From CAYLJO01 sp964383905 (lineage in GTDB: Bacteria > Acidobacteriota > Blastocatellia > Pyrinomonadales > Pyrinomonadaceae), in the NCBI GenBank assembly GCA_964383905.1, contig CAYLJO010000010.1, positions 1 to 52,636 of the forward strand: 52,636 nucleotides of DNA, written 5' to 3'. The notes below the pieces were generated by a model. That model saw only the letters and a program-made list of their open reading frames with translations. It made no database searches and was not told the DNA's origin. The translations under genes were made by a program, and so were the position numbers. Of the stretch, positions 26,801 to 34,587 are shown in pieces. The stretch's first letter is position 1. Each line of letters begins with the position of its first letter.

Positions 26801-27478
26801 GACGGCGACCAGAAGGCCATCGAGCGGTCGCTCCGCACGATATTTCCTGATCGTTTCGGCGAGCGCGGTCCACTCATCGCGATCCGGGCTTTCATTCTGG
26901 TAGCGACCCGCCGTGTCGAGCAGCACGGCCGAGTCCGTGATGCGCCACTCGCAACTGCGCGTCGGGCGCACAATGTGCTGTTCGGCGCGGCGCTGGCTCG
27001 GCAGCGTCTGAAATTCGAGGCCCGATGAGAGCAGCAGCGAAGTTTTGCCGCTCGCGGGCGGGCCGGCGATGAGAAACCACGGCAGCGCGTAGACCGCATC
27101 GCCCGCCTTCGCACCGCCGAGCCGTGTGCTGCGCAGCCACTGCACGGCCTCTTCCGCGCCGCGTGAGAGCTCCTCATAGGTGCGGGACGGAACCGCCGCC
27201 GCGCCTTTTCCGCCAGAGCGCGCCGCCCGGGCAGCCTTGGCTTCTTTGGCTGGCGGAGGTGATGCGCCCTTTTTCTCAGCGCTTTTCCTGCGGTAGTGGC
27301 CGATGAGGACCGCGATCGGCCACGTCAACAGGATGAGCGCAATGAGCACAATCACGGAGATCGTGCCGAGGCCGAAGGACGGGCCGAGGTACCACAGGCC
27401 GATGCTTGTAATGCCGTATAGCGATACGAGGCCTGTAACGCCAAGCATTGATTTGAGTTGATCGCCTTGCCAGGACAT
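23885..27478 (-). CDS. tssM: T6SS inner-membrane complex protein TssM (IcmF family)
   Basis: An 1197-aa IcmF-family protein. Two N-terminal membrane helices lie at about residues 11-30 and 38-60, separated by a short loop. A cytoplasmic domain has Walker A GPPASGKTS (139-147) and DTAGRY as the Walker B region. A third membrane helix near 440-465 (LPVAAALVLFALTAVLIAS) is followed by a long periplasmic region. The conserved core LDELMQQVRARFPVYLVFTH is intact. TssM forms the envelope-spanning channel with TssL and, in proteobacteria, TssJ. No tssJ is found here, so what its C-terminus (PNGGQQPEVGYELILQP, then a beta-rich end) meets at the outer membrane is open. Confidence 0.96.
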   Translation of the reverse strand: MSWQGDQLKSMLGVTGLVSLYGITSIGLWYLGPSFGLGTISVIVLIALILLTWPIAVLIGHYRRKSAEKKGASPPPAKEAKAARAARSGGKGAAAVPSRTYEELSRGAEEAVQWLRSTRLGGAKAGDAVYALPWFLIAGPPASGKTSLLLSSGLEFQTLPSQRRAEQHIVRPTRSCEWRITDSAVLLDTAGRYQNESPDRDEWTALAETIRKYRAERPLDGLLVAVSAERVIRLSETEIEQQAKVLRARLDELMQQVRARFPVYLVFTHADSIEGFKEFFAASNQEPRSQVWGTTIPLEKSLNAHALFDGEFDLLYDALMRRRLVRLGQPAPPARQLNIFDFPLRFGEARSKLGLFTSSLFRPNPFSESPLLRGFYFTANVVNGAAAPPPSPSKQGATTLLKDGGEQAVRAVGDGYFAGRFFKEVLLRDKDLAASFQASQKRPSRLRYALPVAAALVLFALTAVLIASFIFNKRLIAEAVERGSHVDEITRADVGKDPARKDSVNTLVELQAVDQLRETLDQLDEYDRKGPPLYMRFGLYSGNTINPPLRAIYFDSIEQRFKKPTVALLERDLRAFASGAPAAGASPSPSSTGPQSSAAASEDVLGRNYDLLKAYLMLADASKVEPTFLAGQLADYWKRSSPPDMEIISHQQLEFFARQMSSEDAPHIKVDDRLVAEARRKLVAYPAVNRFYKRVTTEINAKATPVNLDSILEGRGIGVLDSSYTVPGSFTIEGYRDHMREAFDSAAAEISKDDWVMGAQATASKDQGADVGKLQNMYFRDYADQWDKFIKGIRVRDFKSKDDAVEKLKVLSGNDSPLERVIQTVERHTNLSAPRKSSGIIGWTIGWIKSWFQSSSSEQTGGGSVVEREFRPLFQFASADAKKESTPASQYRKELRGVKDALELQTNEQLTRTSESLLTGKDDLGLQKAEQNISNLLEGFKATAGAADAAALLKQPLDNLRRLLYGRGIEQIEKTWRDQVYPRAKSLESGFPFTDAGESSVSDLSRFLNPVNGQFTSFFKDQLAQSFEDAQGQWRLKESGAVKFSDDFVKYLNSARQLREALFPNGGQQPEVGYELILQPVKDTDITVEIDGTRVETRGTEQQSAKFTWPARSGASGAKITVMQGSAQPAEKPFLGEWGLFRMFEAGGANKSGDNQFALSWNVGSVTVSATLRPSSANNPFQRSLFKSMHAPQTLQK

Positions 27479-27617
27479 AGGTCGCTTCGGGGGCTAGCTC
27501 CCGTTCCAGCTTGAGATTCTTTTGCGAAGCTATTGAAGAGTGATCAAGCGTTCACCGGTCAGTGTTCAACTTCCAATTAACGAGAGCAGCAAACTCCTTG
27601 CGGCCAGTCACGGATGA

Positions 27618-28334
27618 TTAACGTAATAACTGCTCTTTCGCCGAATTAAGATCGGCACTGAGCAGAAACTTCAGGACCATAAAGATCAGGATCACTAAGG
27701 CGACAACTGCGCCGCTGCCGATCTTCATCCACAGCGGGATGCCCGGATCAACCCGCGGCTGGGGCTGGTCGTTAACCCTCCAGTGCGGCGATAATTCGCC
27801 CTCGTGCAGGCGCTGGACGCGGCGCAGGTGCTCGGCCGTGTTTTGAATCACACCCTTCAGCTGCTCTTCCATATAGACCTTGTATTTGCCCTTGTAACCG
27901 AGCAGCATGCACACGTAATAGACTTCGATGACATCAGCATTCGCTTCCGGCTCTTTGAGCAAAGCGTCGAGGCGGTCGAAGAATTTTACGCCCGCCAGGT
28001 GTTCGCCAAAATATTTAAGCTGCAGCGGATATTTTTCCCACTCTTCGCGCAGCGGGAAGTCGGCCGTCAGCACCGTCTCGTCAACGAATGACGCCAGCGC
28101 AAACTTGGCGGCGCTGACATGATCGGGATTGAACCTGAGCGTCGTGCCGCGCTGCTCCATCTCGTCGAGCAGGCGCTCGACCGTCGGGCGGAGCGTGTTC
28201 GACGGGGCGACGAGGCCGGCCTGCACTTTCAATATCAGTTCGAGCACCGGCCCTGCCAGGCTGACAAGATCATTGCTCGCGCGCGTGCGGCGGCGTGCCA
28301 GGGTCGATGGTTGTTCGGCGATTGCGCTCGACAT
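27618..28334 (-). CDS. tssL: T6SS inner-membrane protein TssL (DotU family)
   Basis: A 238-aa DotU-family protein. The cytoplasmic helical domain carries the family motifs DEMEQRG, YLLCA-like ALASFVDETVL (about residues 80-90) and LKYFGEHLAGVKFFDRLDAL, then EVYYVCMLLGYKGKY. A single C-terminal membrane helix (IGSGAVVALVILIFMVLKF, about residues 207-225) leaves only a short periplasmic tail. There is no OmpA-like peptidoglycan-binding extension, so cell-wall anchoring must come from another protein. The FHA-transglycosylase proteins upstream are candidates. The gene lies 60 bp after tssK and 139 bp before tssM. Confidence 0.95.
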   Translation of the reverse strand: MSSAIAEQPSTLARRRTRASNDLVSLAGPVLELILKVQAGLVAPSNTLRPTVERLLDEMEQRGTTLRFNPDHVSAAKFALASFVDETVLTADFPLREEWEKYPLQLKYFGEHLAGVKFFDRLDALLKEPEANADVIEVYYVCMLLGYKGKYKVYMEEQLKGVIQNTAEHLRRVQRLHEGELSPHWRVNDQPQPRVDPGIPLWMKIGSGAVVALVILIFMVLKFLLSADLNSAKEQLLR

Positions 28335-28394
28335 ATTCTCAACAATTTGCGACCGGCGATCTCAGATCTGATATTTCAGACCGCCGATCAAGGG

Positions 28395-29747
28395 TTAGGG
28401 TTTGACGGCGTACATCTCGACCTTTTCGTCGGCAAACTCTTCGGGCACATAGACGGCCAGGGATTTCGAGCCACGAATTCGGTCCCAGAACATCCCGGCG
28501 CTATCAAGGCCGAAATAGTGAAAACCAACGCGCGTCGGGATCGGCGCGGGCGGCGGCGAAGCGTGCCTTAAGGTCACGCCAGGCAGCGCCGAGCCGATGA
28601 CCACATCGATCGTATCGCGCGAGGCCACCTTAATAACCCGCGGCACGCGCTCAATCAACTGGCTTTCAGGGACCTGCGCGCGCACACCCAAATAAAAACC
28701 TGCTTCCTGAAGCAAACGGTCATCCTGCACACGACCTACATAGAGCGATTCGCGCGTCTTTTCCAGCGGTATCGGGACGCAACGCGTCGGAATCACCAGT
28801 TCGAGCAGGTCCCGGATCTCGGTCGAAAGCTGACTGAACGTCCCGTAAAGATCGGTGTGGTCGTAGCGCACAATGTCTTTGGGATGACGGTCGGTGGTAA
28901 AGGTCATTAGCTTTCCGGCGAGTTCGATCATCTCAGTATACAAGCGCTCGGGATGAACGACGCGCGTGCGGAAAAGATGGGCCAATCGCGGGATTGACGA
29001 GTTCACGCTATGAAGCAGCCAGAAGACCGCGACTTCAGACGTCGTAAAGTCGGCCAGCGAAGCCGTGCGTTGCCGCCGCTGCTCCCCGAGCGAGCTGCTC
29101 TTGGTGATCAGTATCTCGACGATCTGGCGCAGCATGTTGACGAGCCACGCCGACGCCGAGGTGTTGAGCGCCGGCGGAATGAAATTTTCAGAGAGTGCGA
29201 GCTGGCCCGTCGCGGTGCGCGTGAGCTCAGCAATTTTTATTGAGCTGTAGCCGTCGCGCAGCTCGTCCGCAAATAGGATCCGAAGGTTGCTGCGCGCGAA
29301 GGCGATCTGCTGCTCGTTCTCGCCGGTCGTCTCGTCCGGCACGAGGGCCGCTTCCTGCCCATAACGGACCATCTGCGAGGAGGCGCTGCCGTTGGCCTGG
29401 AAGTTGGCCGCGCCCGCCCGCTTAGCCGGGATCGCAAGATGCACATCGAGACGCTCGGCGTCCGGGTCAAAGTGGCCTTCAACCGGGCGCGGATCGGGCG
29501 CCGGGTCGGTCTGCGGGGCATCAATAAGCAGTCCGTCGGGCAGAATCGCGCGACACCGTATCAGGTCAAAGGAGCCGTTAGCAATCGATTCCCGGTTCAC
29601 CTGCAGGTCGAGGATGCCCCACTCATAAGGCAGGAGCGAGTTGAGCCGTGAATTAAGCAGCGCTTCGTAGTAGTTGTCCCACTGTTGAAAATGGTGCGGG
29701 GACAGAAGCATTCCCTCGTTCCACACGATTTTGCGGTACCGGCTCAT
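28395..29747 (-). CDS. tssK: T6SS baseplate-membrane adaptor TssK
   Basis: A 450-aa TssK (VasE/ImpJ family), the trimeric adaptor that docks the baseplate on TssL/TssM. The start MSRYRKIVWNEGMLLSPHHF matches the family opening, in which the motif W-x-E-G-M-x-L-x-P-x-H-F is nearly invariant. I therefore chose the ATG at 29747, although an ATG at 29768 would add seven residues. GGGGGA lies 13 nt upstream of the chosen start. The conserved block LPQRVKI-like VIPTRCVPIPLEKTRESLYVG is present in the C-terminal half. It is separated from the FHA genes by ~380 bp with a possible promoter of its own. Confidence 0.94.
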   Translation of the reverse strand: MSRYRKIVWNEGMLLSPHHFQQWDNYYEALLNSRLNSLLPYEWGILDLQVNRESIANGSFDLIRCRAILPDGLLIDAPQTDPAPDPRPVEGHFDPDAERLDVHLAIPAKRAGAANFQANGSASSQMVRYGQEAALVPDETTGENEQQIAFARSNLRILFADELRDGYSSIKIAELTRTATGQLALSENFIPPALNTSASAWLVNMLRQIVEILITKSSSLGEQRRQRTASLADFTTSEVAVFWLLHSVNSSIPRLAHLFRTRVVHPERLYTEMIELAGKLMTFTTDRHPKDIVRYDHTDLYGTFSQLSTEIRDLLELVIPTRCVPIPLEKTRESLYVGRVQDDRLLQEAGFYLGVRAQVPESQLIERVPRVIKVASRDTIDVVIGSALPGVTLRHASPPPAPIPTRVGFHYFGLDSAGMFWDRIRGSKSLAVYVPEEFADEKVEMYAVKP

Positions 29748-30124
29748 AAGCTCACTAACGTCCCCCATCCGGCTGCTTTTATTGAAAACATTGTCGTCGC
29801 TTTGGGCCGCATTTCACGTCGACAGTTGCGATTTAGGATTGCCTGACCACCGCTCTGCATCTGACCGAAGAGCGAGATAAAGGCTGTTACAATTGGAAGC
29901 ACAGCGTCTGACTGTCAGATGGAACGCCACAGATGGCACGGAAGGGTCAATTTTTGACTCAATACGACCGAGTTTCCAAATGAAGCACCTTGATTTTGGT
30001 CTTTGCTTCGCCATTTGTCAATATTCAATCGCAGACTCTTTACAAAGAAGTGCGGGGAAATCCATCGCGTGACAGATTTGACACCCCGCGCCGGCCATAT
30101 TTTGGCCGATTTTTCGGCAACCTA
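29748..30124. other. Intergenic region between the FHA genes and tssK
   Basis: I see no gene in these ~377 bp. The sequence is AT-richer than the neighbouring genes and contains a promoter candidate at 29993-30021. A small palindrome GTCAA-TTT-TTGAC lies near 29946-29958, just downstream of that candidate, where a regulator could bind. This gap is the largest within the T6SS run and divides it into an envelope module and the core machine. Confidence 0.5.
29993..30021 (-). promoter_or_regulatory. Candidate promoter for the tssK-onward T6SS core operon
   Basis: On the reverse strand a perfect TTGACA (30021-30016) and CAAAAT (29998-29993) are spaced by exactly 17 bp. They match the sigma-70 consensus at 6/6 and 4/6. 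The spacing gives a leader of about 240 nt before tssK. Confidence 0.45.
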
Positions 30125-31441
30125 TCATTTATCGAGCGTGAGCGGTTCGGCGTCCACACCGTACTTGTGCGGGTCTTGAGCGATGACGCCGATGGCGAGA
30201 AAGCGCAGCACCAGATCGTAAGCCCGGTCACTGAGGGTCTGCTGCTCGTGTAAGTACCAGACATCCCGAATCATCGCCGGACTCTCAGGGTGTTTCCTTG
30301 AGAGCGCCAGGAACCTGTTTCGCAGCTCAACACCTCCATCATCAAGGGCGGCGACGGCGAGCAGATTGTCATTGGCCAGCTCATCGCCGAATATCACGCG
30401 CATCTTCTCCAGAATGGACGCCATGCGCTGCCCGCTTTGCACCACATCACCGCGCTCGCCGTCCTGATCCATTCTCGCCAGCGTCGCGAAGACGACCAGC
30501 GAGGGTTTGACCCCGTTAGCTTTTGCGGTCACGGCAAGTAGGGCCGCGCCGCGCTTGGCGGCGCGCAGCGCGTCATGCAAGGCGGATGACCCCTGATACC
30601 TTTTAACCCTTTCATTAACAGCGCTGACAGCCTTTCGCTTGAGCGACGGATCGGGGTCATTTTTGGCGATACTGCGCATTACGGCCAGCGCGTATTTCTC
30701 GATCAGATCAAGCTCATCCGCGCCCGCATCGGGGGTGCTGCCAGGGCTTGGATCAACACCCGGCAGGCTACCAGGTCCCGGTTCAATTGACGGCCTACGC
30801 TGAGTATTTAGATTATCGACGGCCGCATTGCCATTACTACGCTCTGTATTAGACCGCTGTTTCATAGCTGCATTGCGTTCTCTTCCCTCATCTTCGGACT
30901 GCGCGCCGCTTCGCTTCGAGATCGCCACCAGGAAGCCTGCGACAAGCAAGATGAGGACGGCCGCAACTGGGGCGATCACATGAGGGTTGAGCCAGGGCGG
31001 CGTCGTGCCGGTAGCTGAAGCGGTTGTTGAAGAGGCGTTGTCCTGAACGTAGGCCGCGGCGGGCTGTGAAGAGAAGACCGCAGAGGGTGCGCTATGGAGC
31101 GGCATCTGGCTATCGACCGCCCGAGAGTCTGTACCGTAAGGTCGCACATTGACTGTGATGTCGTTGGCCGCGCCCAGCGTGATAACGTCGCCGTCGTGCA
31201 ACTCGACCGCGCCGGCGACCGGCACGCCGTTAACGAACGTGCCGTTCTGCGAGCCGCAGTCGGAAATCTGCCACGCGCCGTCAAAGCTCTCGATCACGGC
31301 GTGGCGGCGCGACAGGCTCGAATCCTCGATCATGAGGTCGTTGTCCGGAATGCGCCCGATGGTAAAGCGTCTTGACCCAACTTGGACGCGGCGCTCGCGC
31401 CCTCTTTCATCAATGACTGTGAGCGTGACTTCGGACTGCAT
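30125..31441 (-). CDS. FHA-TM protein with catalytically degenerate transglycosylase-like domain (paralogue 1)
   Basis: A 438-aa protein. The FHA domain at ~1-100 has FTIGR, SSLSRRHAVI and SQNGTFVNG, the residues used to bind phosphothreonine peptides. One membrane helix lies near 153-173 (HVIAPVAAVLILLVAGFLV). A Pro/Ser/Asn-rich linker and a helical C-terminal domain follow. That domain aligns with the lytic transglycosylase domain of the next gene: GVKPSLVVFATLARMD parallels GLAPAVGLYLAMIESE, which puts Arg323 where the catalytic Glu should be. The terminal motif FLAIGVIAQDPHKYGVD is shared. I start at the ATG giving MQSEVTLTVID, which aligns with its paralogues; an ATG at 31483 is also open. 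Probably a structural, phospho-dependent envelope protein. Confidence 0.8.
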   Translation of the reverse strand: MQSEVTLTVIDERGRERRVQVGSRRFTIGRIPDNDLMIEDSSLSRRHAVIESFDGAWQISDCGSQNGTFVNGVPVAGAVELHDGDVITLGAANDITVNVRPYGTDSRAVDSQMPLHSAPSAVFSSQPAAAYVQDNASSTTASATGTTPPWLNPHVIAPVAAVLILLVAGFLVAISKRSGAQSEDEGRERNAAMKQRSNTERSNGNAAVDNLNTQRRPSIEPGPGSLPGVDPSPGSTPDAGADELDLIEKYALAVMRSIAKNDPDPSLKRKAVSAVNERVKRYQGSSALHDALRAAKRGAALLAVTAKANGVKPSLVVFATLARMDQDGERGDVVQSGQRMASILEKMRVIFGDELANDNLLAVAALDDGGVELRNRFLALSRKHPESPAMIRDVWYLHEQQTLSDRAYDLVLRFLAIGVIAQDPHKYGVDAEPLTLDK

Positions 31442-31498
31442 TACATCAAGCTCGGTGTTTGTCGTGGGCCAACTGATACCCATATCAGATCGCTCTTG

Positions 31499-32908
31499 TT
31501 ATTGCGTGTAGGACGAGAGCGGCTGCATCTCGACGCCAAAAACACGCGGGTTCTCGCCAACGATGGCTGCGCCAAAGAACTTTGGCACATATTTGATGTT
31601 CTCCCTTTGGAATTGATCGCTCATCCTGTCCGCGTTGGCGACTAGCGTCCAGAAGCTCCGTTCCGGGTTCGCCGAAGTATGAGCCAGCTCCAGAGCCTTA
31701 TTCAGATTGCCACTGATACCGCCCTCGCCCTCATTGTAGCTGGCAACCGCCAGCGGAACACTCAAGGGGCCGACGCCGAACATCGTAATCAGGTTCTTCA
31801 TATACTCGGCGGCAATGGGCGCCATGATCTCGACCTTACAGCGATCATCAGGTCGCGGGTCGGTGCTCGGCTGTGAGACGTCTTTCACACCATACTTTCT
31901 CGCAGTGGTGCCGACAAACTGAAACATTCCCTTGGCGCCTGTGCCGCTCGAGAGGCACTGGCAATACTCCGATTCGATCATCGCCAGGTAGAGACCAACC
32001 GCCGGCGCAAGCCCCTTTTCGTTGAATGACTTAACAACATAGGGGGCGTGGCCACGAGCGCGCTCCAGAAGCGTGCGCAGGTCGTGCCTCATATTACAGC
32101 CGCCGCTTGGCCTCGGGCTATTTAGGCGCCTCGCATAAGCATCAACATAAATTTTGATTTTACTCACCACATCATCGGTGAGGGCGAAGCCTTCACGGTT
32201 GCCGATCATACGCGCCACATGCTGTGCCTCGTCAGCCACGAATTTCCTTTGCTCCTGCGGCGTCATCGCCTGGTAGCGCTTTCCCGGTGTGACCGCTGGT
32301 TTAGCCGACCCGTTGTCTAGCTCCGTAGACGTGGTGGGCTCGGGCGAAGGCGTAGCTTCCGGTGTGGGCGTCGGGCGCGGCGAAGGCGGGCGAGGCGTGT
32401 TGCCCCCGTGCCGCCCGTCTCGCACGATGGGCCGGTCGTTATCGTTGCCTGCGTCGGGGCTCCTTGACGCATATGAACCGATGCCGACAGCCGCGAGCAG
32501 AACGACGACGACTCCGACCACCGCGGCAATGTACGGTAAGGGCAAGGAGCTGTCGGAAGGTGCTGTGGGTGCGGCCGCCCCTGCCTGCGGCGCTTCAGGA
32601 GTCGCCGCCCGTTCGTTAAAGTTGACCGTAATGATCGTGTTGCCGATCAGAATCTCGTCGCCGTCGGTGAGCGGCGTACCGACCGGCGGCACCGGCACAT
32701 CGTTGACGTAAGTGCCGTTGGTCGATGCTTCATCAAGAATCCAGACGCGGTCACCTTCGCGATGTATGCTGGCGTGAAGGCGTGATAGACCCGTGTCGTT
32801 GATCATCAGGGAGGCTTCGTCGGTGCGCCCGATGGTCAGGCGCGGGACTGTCAGCCGAACCTCTTTTGTTCCTTCGGGGGAGCGGATTGTGAGATTGACA
32901 TCGAACAT
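31499..32908 (-). CDS. FHA-TM-lytic transglycosylase protein (paralogue 2, active-site intact)
   Basis: A 469-aa protein. The FHA domain (1-100) has LTIGR, DTGLSRLHASI and STNGTYVND. A membrane helix (about 124-145) and a long Pro/Thr linker (150-210) follow, then a goose-type SLT domain. The catalytic Glu312 sits in AMIESEYCQC, followed by GTGAKGMFQF and VASYNEGEGG, all standard for family-1 lytic transglycosylases. These enzymes cleave peptidoglycan glycan strands with 1,6-anhydro ends. The FHA domain would be cytoplasmic and the enzyme periplasmic. Several Cys residues (C271, C316, C318) could form disulphides. The C-terminus IVGENPRVFGVEM is shared with its neighbours. It starts 3 bp after the stop of paralogue 3. 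Likely role: opening the wall for the T6SS channel under phosphorylation control. Confidence 0.88.
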   Translation of the reverse strand: MFDVNLTIRSPEGTKEVRLTVPRLTIGRTDEASLMINDTGLSRLHASIHREGDRVWILDEASTNGTYVNDVPVPPVGTPLTDGDEILIGNTIITVNFNERAATPEAPQAGAAAPTAPSDSSLPLPYIAAVVGVVVVLLAAVGIGSYASRSPDAGNDNDRPIVRDGRHGGNTPRPPSPRPTPTPEATPSPEPTTSTELDNGSAKPAVTPGKRYQAMTPQEQRKFVADEAQHVARMIGNREGFALTDDVVSKIKIYVDAYARRLNSPRPSGGCNMRHDLRTLLERARGHAPYVVKSFNEKGLAPAVGLYLAMIESEYCQCLSSGTGAKGMFQFVGTTARKYGVKDVSQPSTDPRPDDRCKVEIMAPIAAEYMKNLITMFGVGPLSVPLAVASYNEGEGGISGNLNKALELAHTSANPERSFWTLVANADRMSDQFQRENIKYVPKFFGAAIVGENPRVFGVEMQPLSSYTQ

Positions 32909-32911
32909 TAC

Positions 32912-34492
32912 CTATTTTTTCGGATACAGGTTGGAGAGCGGTCTGTCCCCGGTCAGACCAAACTTTTGTGGATTCTCGCCGACAATGCCTGCGGCGAAAA
33001 AGCGCACCACGCGGTCGCGTTGCTCGCTTGATTTTATCACTTTCCAGAAATCACGGCGATCAGCGGGAAGCCCGTCGCGCCACTGCCCGGCCTCCTTAGG
33101 TGTCATGCCGAAGCAGGCGGCGGCATACAGAAAGTCTCCGGCGAAGAGGTCCACCACCAAAGCCTTCATGTACGCGGAGGCCACCAGCGCGGCACACTTT
33201 TGATCCGGGTCGGCGAGCGTCGTAGAGCCGCACCGCCCGATGTAACCGGCCCCCTGTGCGAGCGATGACGGCACTTGCCACAGCCCTTCACCACTGCCGC
33301 TGCCCGCTGCCGGGGCGGCGGATGGGGCCCTGTTTTTCGCCAGATTAAACTGGCTCCGGCTCATCGCCATCACATAGCCGAGCGGAGGCGGCAAGCCCTG
33401 CTCGTTAATAAAAGAATCGTTTATCACGTCACGAAAGGGTTGCGCGCGCTTATAAAAGCCCCCGCCGAGGTATTCACCGGTGTGCGTCTGCACCTGCTGT
33501 ATGAACTCGCGATCATAGACGTAATCGCTTTTGCCGGAGATCTGTTTAGCGAGCCCGCTGCACATGTCCTTGATGTCGATGGTGGTCACGGTCGAGGTCG
33601 AACGCGCATCGGTCGCCTGTTGGTCTGTCGTCCCGGTTGCCTGGTTGGTAGACGCGGCACCATTGGAAGAATTGGGGCTGCTCCCTGTATCGAATGCGAG
33701 CAGAACCGTCTCTTCTTGAATCTTCTTCTTGCCGCCCTCATCTTCGACCAATACGGACAAGACGTGATTGCCGCCGCTCAGGCCGGGGACGGCTGCGGGG
33801 TCGAGCATCACATCATACGGCGACGCTTCGGCGCTGGCAAACTCATTGCCGTCGAGCTGAAAACTAACACGCTCAATGCACTTTGTCCCTTCGGCTTCGA
33901 CGTGAATCCGCACCGGGCCGCGGACCGTACTGCCGGTTTGCGGGCTGAGAATGCGGACTGTTCCCTGACAGGGGCTAGAAAATTTACTGATCAGAAATAT
34001 GGCCACCACGGCGGTCAACAGAAGCCCGGTACTTACTCCGGCGATGAGCAATATCGGGGAGGGGCCGCCAGGCGCGGGCTGGACCGGGACCGGAGGCGCC
34101 GCTGCCGCAACGTCGGGCGCTGTCGCAGGCTCGACGGGTAAAGGACCGTGAGCCGCGCCGTCAGGCGCCTTGCTCAGCTGCGGAGGAGTCTGATTCAAAA
34201 GAACATCTATTGTGCTCGCACCGCCGACGCAGATCAGGTCGCCATCTTTCAACCGGCGCTCGGATTCGACCGGCGTATCGTTCAGGGTAGTGCCATTACT
34301 GCTACCGAGGTCGCTTAGCCAGAAGCCGTCCTCGCGCGCCTCGATGACGGCGTGGTAACGTGAGACGTTCGTGTCGCCATCAAGGCAGAGGGTATTGTCG
34401 AGCGCGCGCCCGATTGAGACGACGCCGTCGGAAAGTTGGATCTCGCGGGTGGCGTGACCGGGCTGATTAATAATGAGTGTCGCGTTGGGCAT
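32912..34492 (-). CDS. FHA-TM protein with Ig-like domain and degenerate transglycosylase domain (paralogue 3)
   Basis: A 526-aa protein. The FHA domain (1-100) has VSIGR, TNVSRYHAVI and SSNGTTLND. A Pro/Ala linker and a membrane helix (about 145-168) follow. Then comes a bacterial Ig-like domain (about 176-266, GSTVRGPVRIHVEAEG to GGNHVLSVLVED) and a Ser/Thr linker. Last is a transglycosylase-like domain, where VMAMSRSQFN (375-384) aligns with LAMIESEYC of the active paralogue, so Arg379 replaces the catalytic Glu. The GEGLWQVPSSLAQG segment preserves the 'GxxGxxQ' fold element. The C-terminus is IVGENPQKFGLTGDRPLSNL. It is likely a non-catalytic wall-binding or scaffold protein acting with paralogue 2. 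A 95-bp gap with a strong inverted repeat precedes it. Confidence 0.86.
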   Translation of the reverse strand: MPNATLIINQPGHATREIQLSDGVVSIGRALDNTLCLDGDTNVSRYHAVIEAREDGFWLSDLGSSNGTTLNDTPVESERRLKDGDLICVGGASTIDVLLNQTPPQLSKAPDGAAHGPLPVEPATAPDVAAAAPPVPVQPAPGGPSPILLIAGVSTGLLLTAVVAIFLISKFSSPCQGTVRILSPQTGSTVRGPVRIHVEAEGTKCIERVSFQLDGNEFASAEASPYDVMLDPAAVPGLSGGNHVLSVLVEDEGGKKKIQEETVLLAFDTGSSPNSSNGAASTNQATGTTDQQATDARSTSTVTTIDIKDMCSGLAKQISGKSDYVYDREFIQQVQTHTGEYLGGGFYKRAQPFRDVINDSFINEQGLPPPLGYVMAMSRSQFNLAKNRAPSAAPAAGSGSGEGLWQVPSSLAQGAGYIGRCGSTTLADPDQKCAALVASAYMKALVVDLFAGDFLYAAACFGMTPKEAGQWRDGLPADRRDFWKVIKSSEQRDRVVRFFAAGIVGENPQKFGLTGDRPLSNLYPKK

Positions 34493-34512
34493 AGTCTCGC
34501 GAGGCCACAGAC

Positions 34513-34570
34513 GCCGCAGACGCGGGGACGCGGCGGCAAAAACCGTTCTCCGTATCCCCGCGTCTGCGGC
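34513..34570. repeat. Perfect 16-bp inverted repeat upstream of the FHA cluster
   Basis: GCCGCAGACGCGGGGA at 34513-34528 is the exact reverse complement of TCCCCGCGTCTGCGGC at 34555-34570, with a 26-nt loop. It fills most of the gap between the DUF4384 gene and the third FHA gene. No T-run follows on the minus strand. It looks like a REP-type dispersed repeat and may act as a transcript-processing or stability hairpin. Confidence 0.8.
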
Positions 34571-34587
34571 ATTACTCTCTTCCCGCG

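Noticed and set aside
29814..30264. Small frames in the gap before tssK
   Set aside because: They lack ribosome sites and sensible composition. The gap is better explained as promoter and leader.
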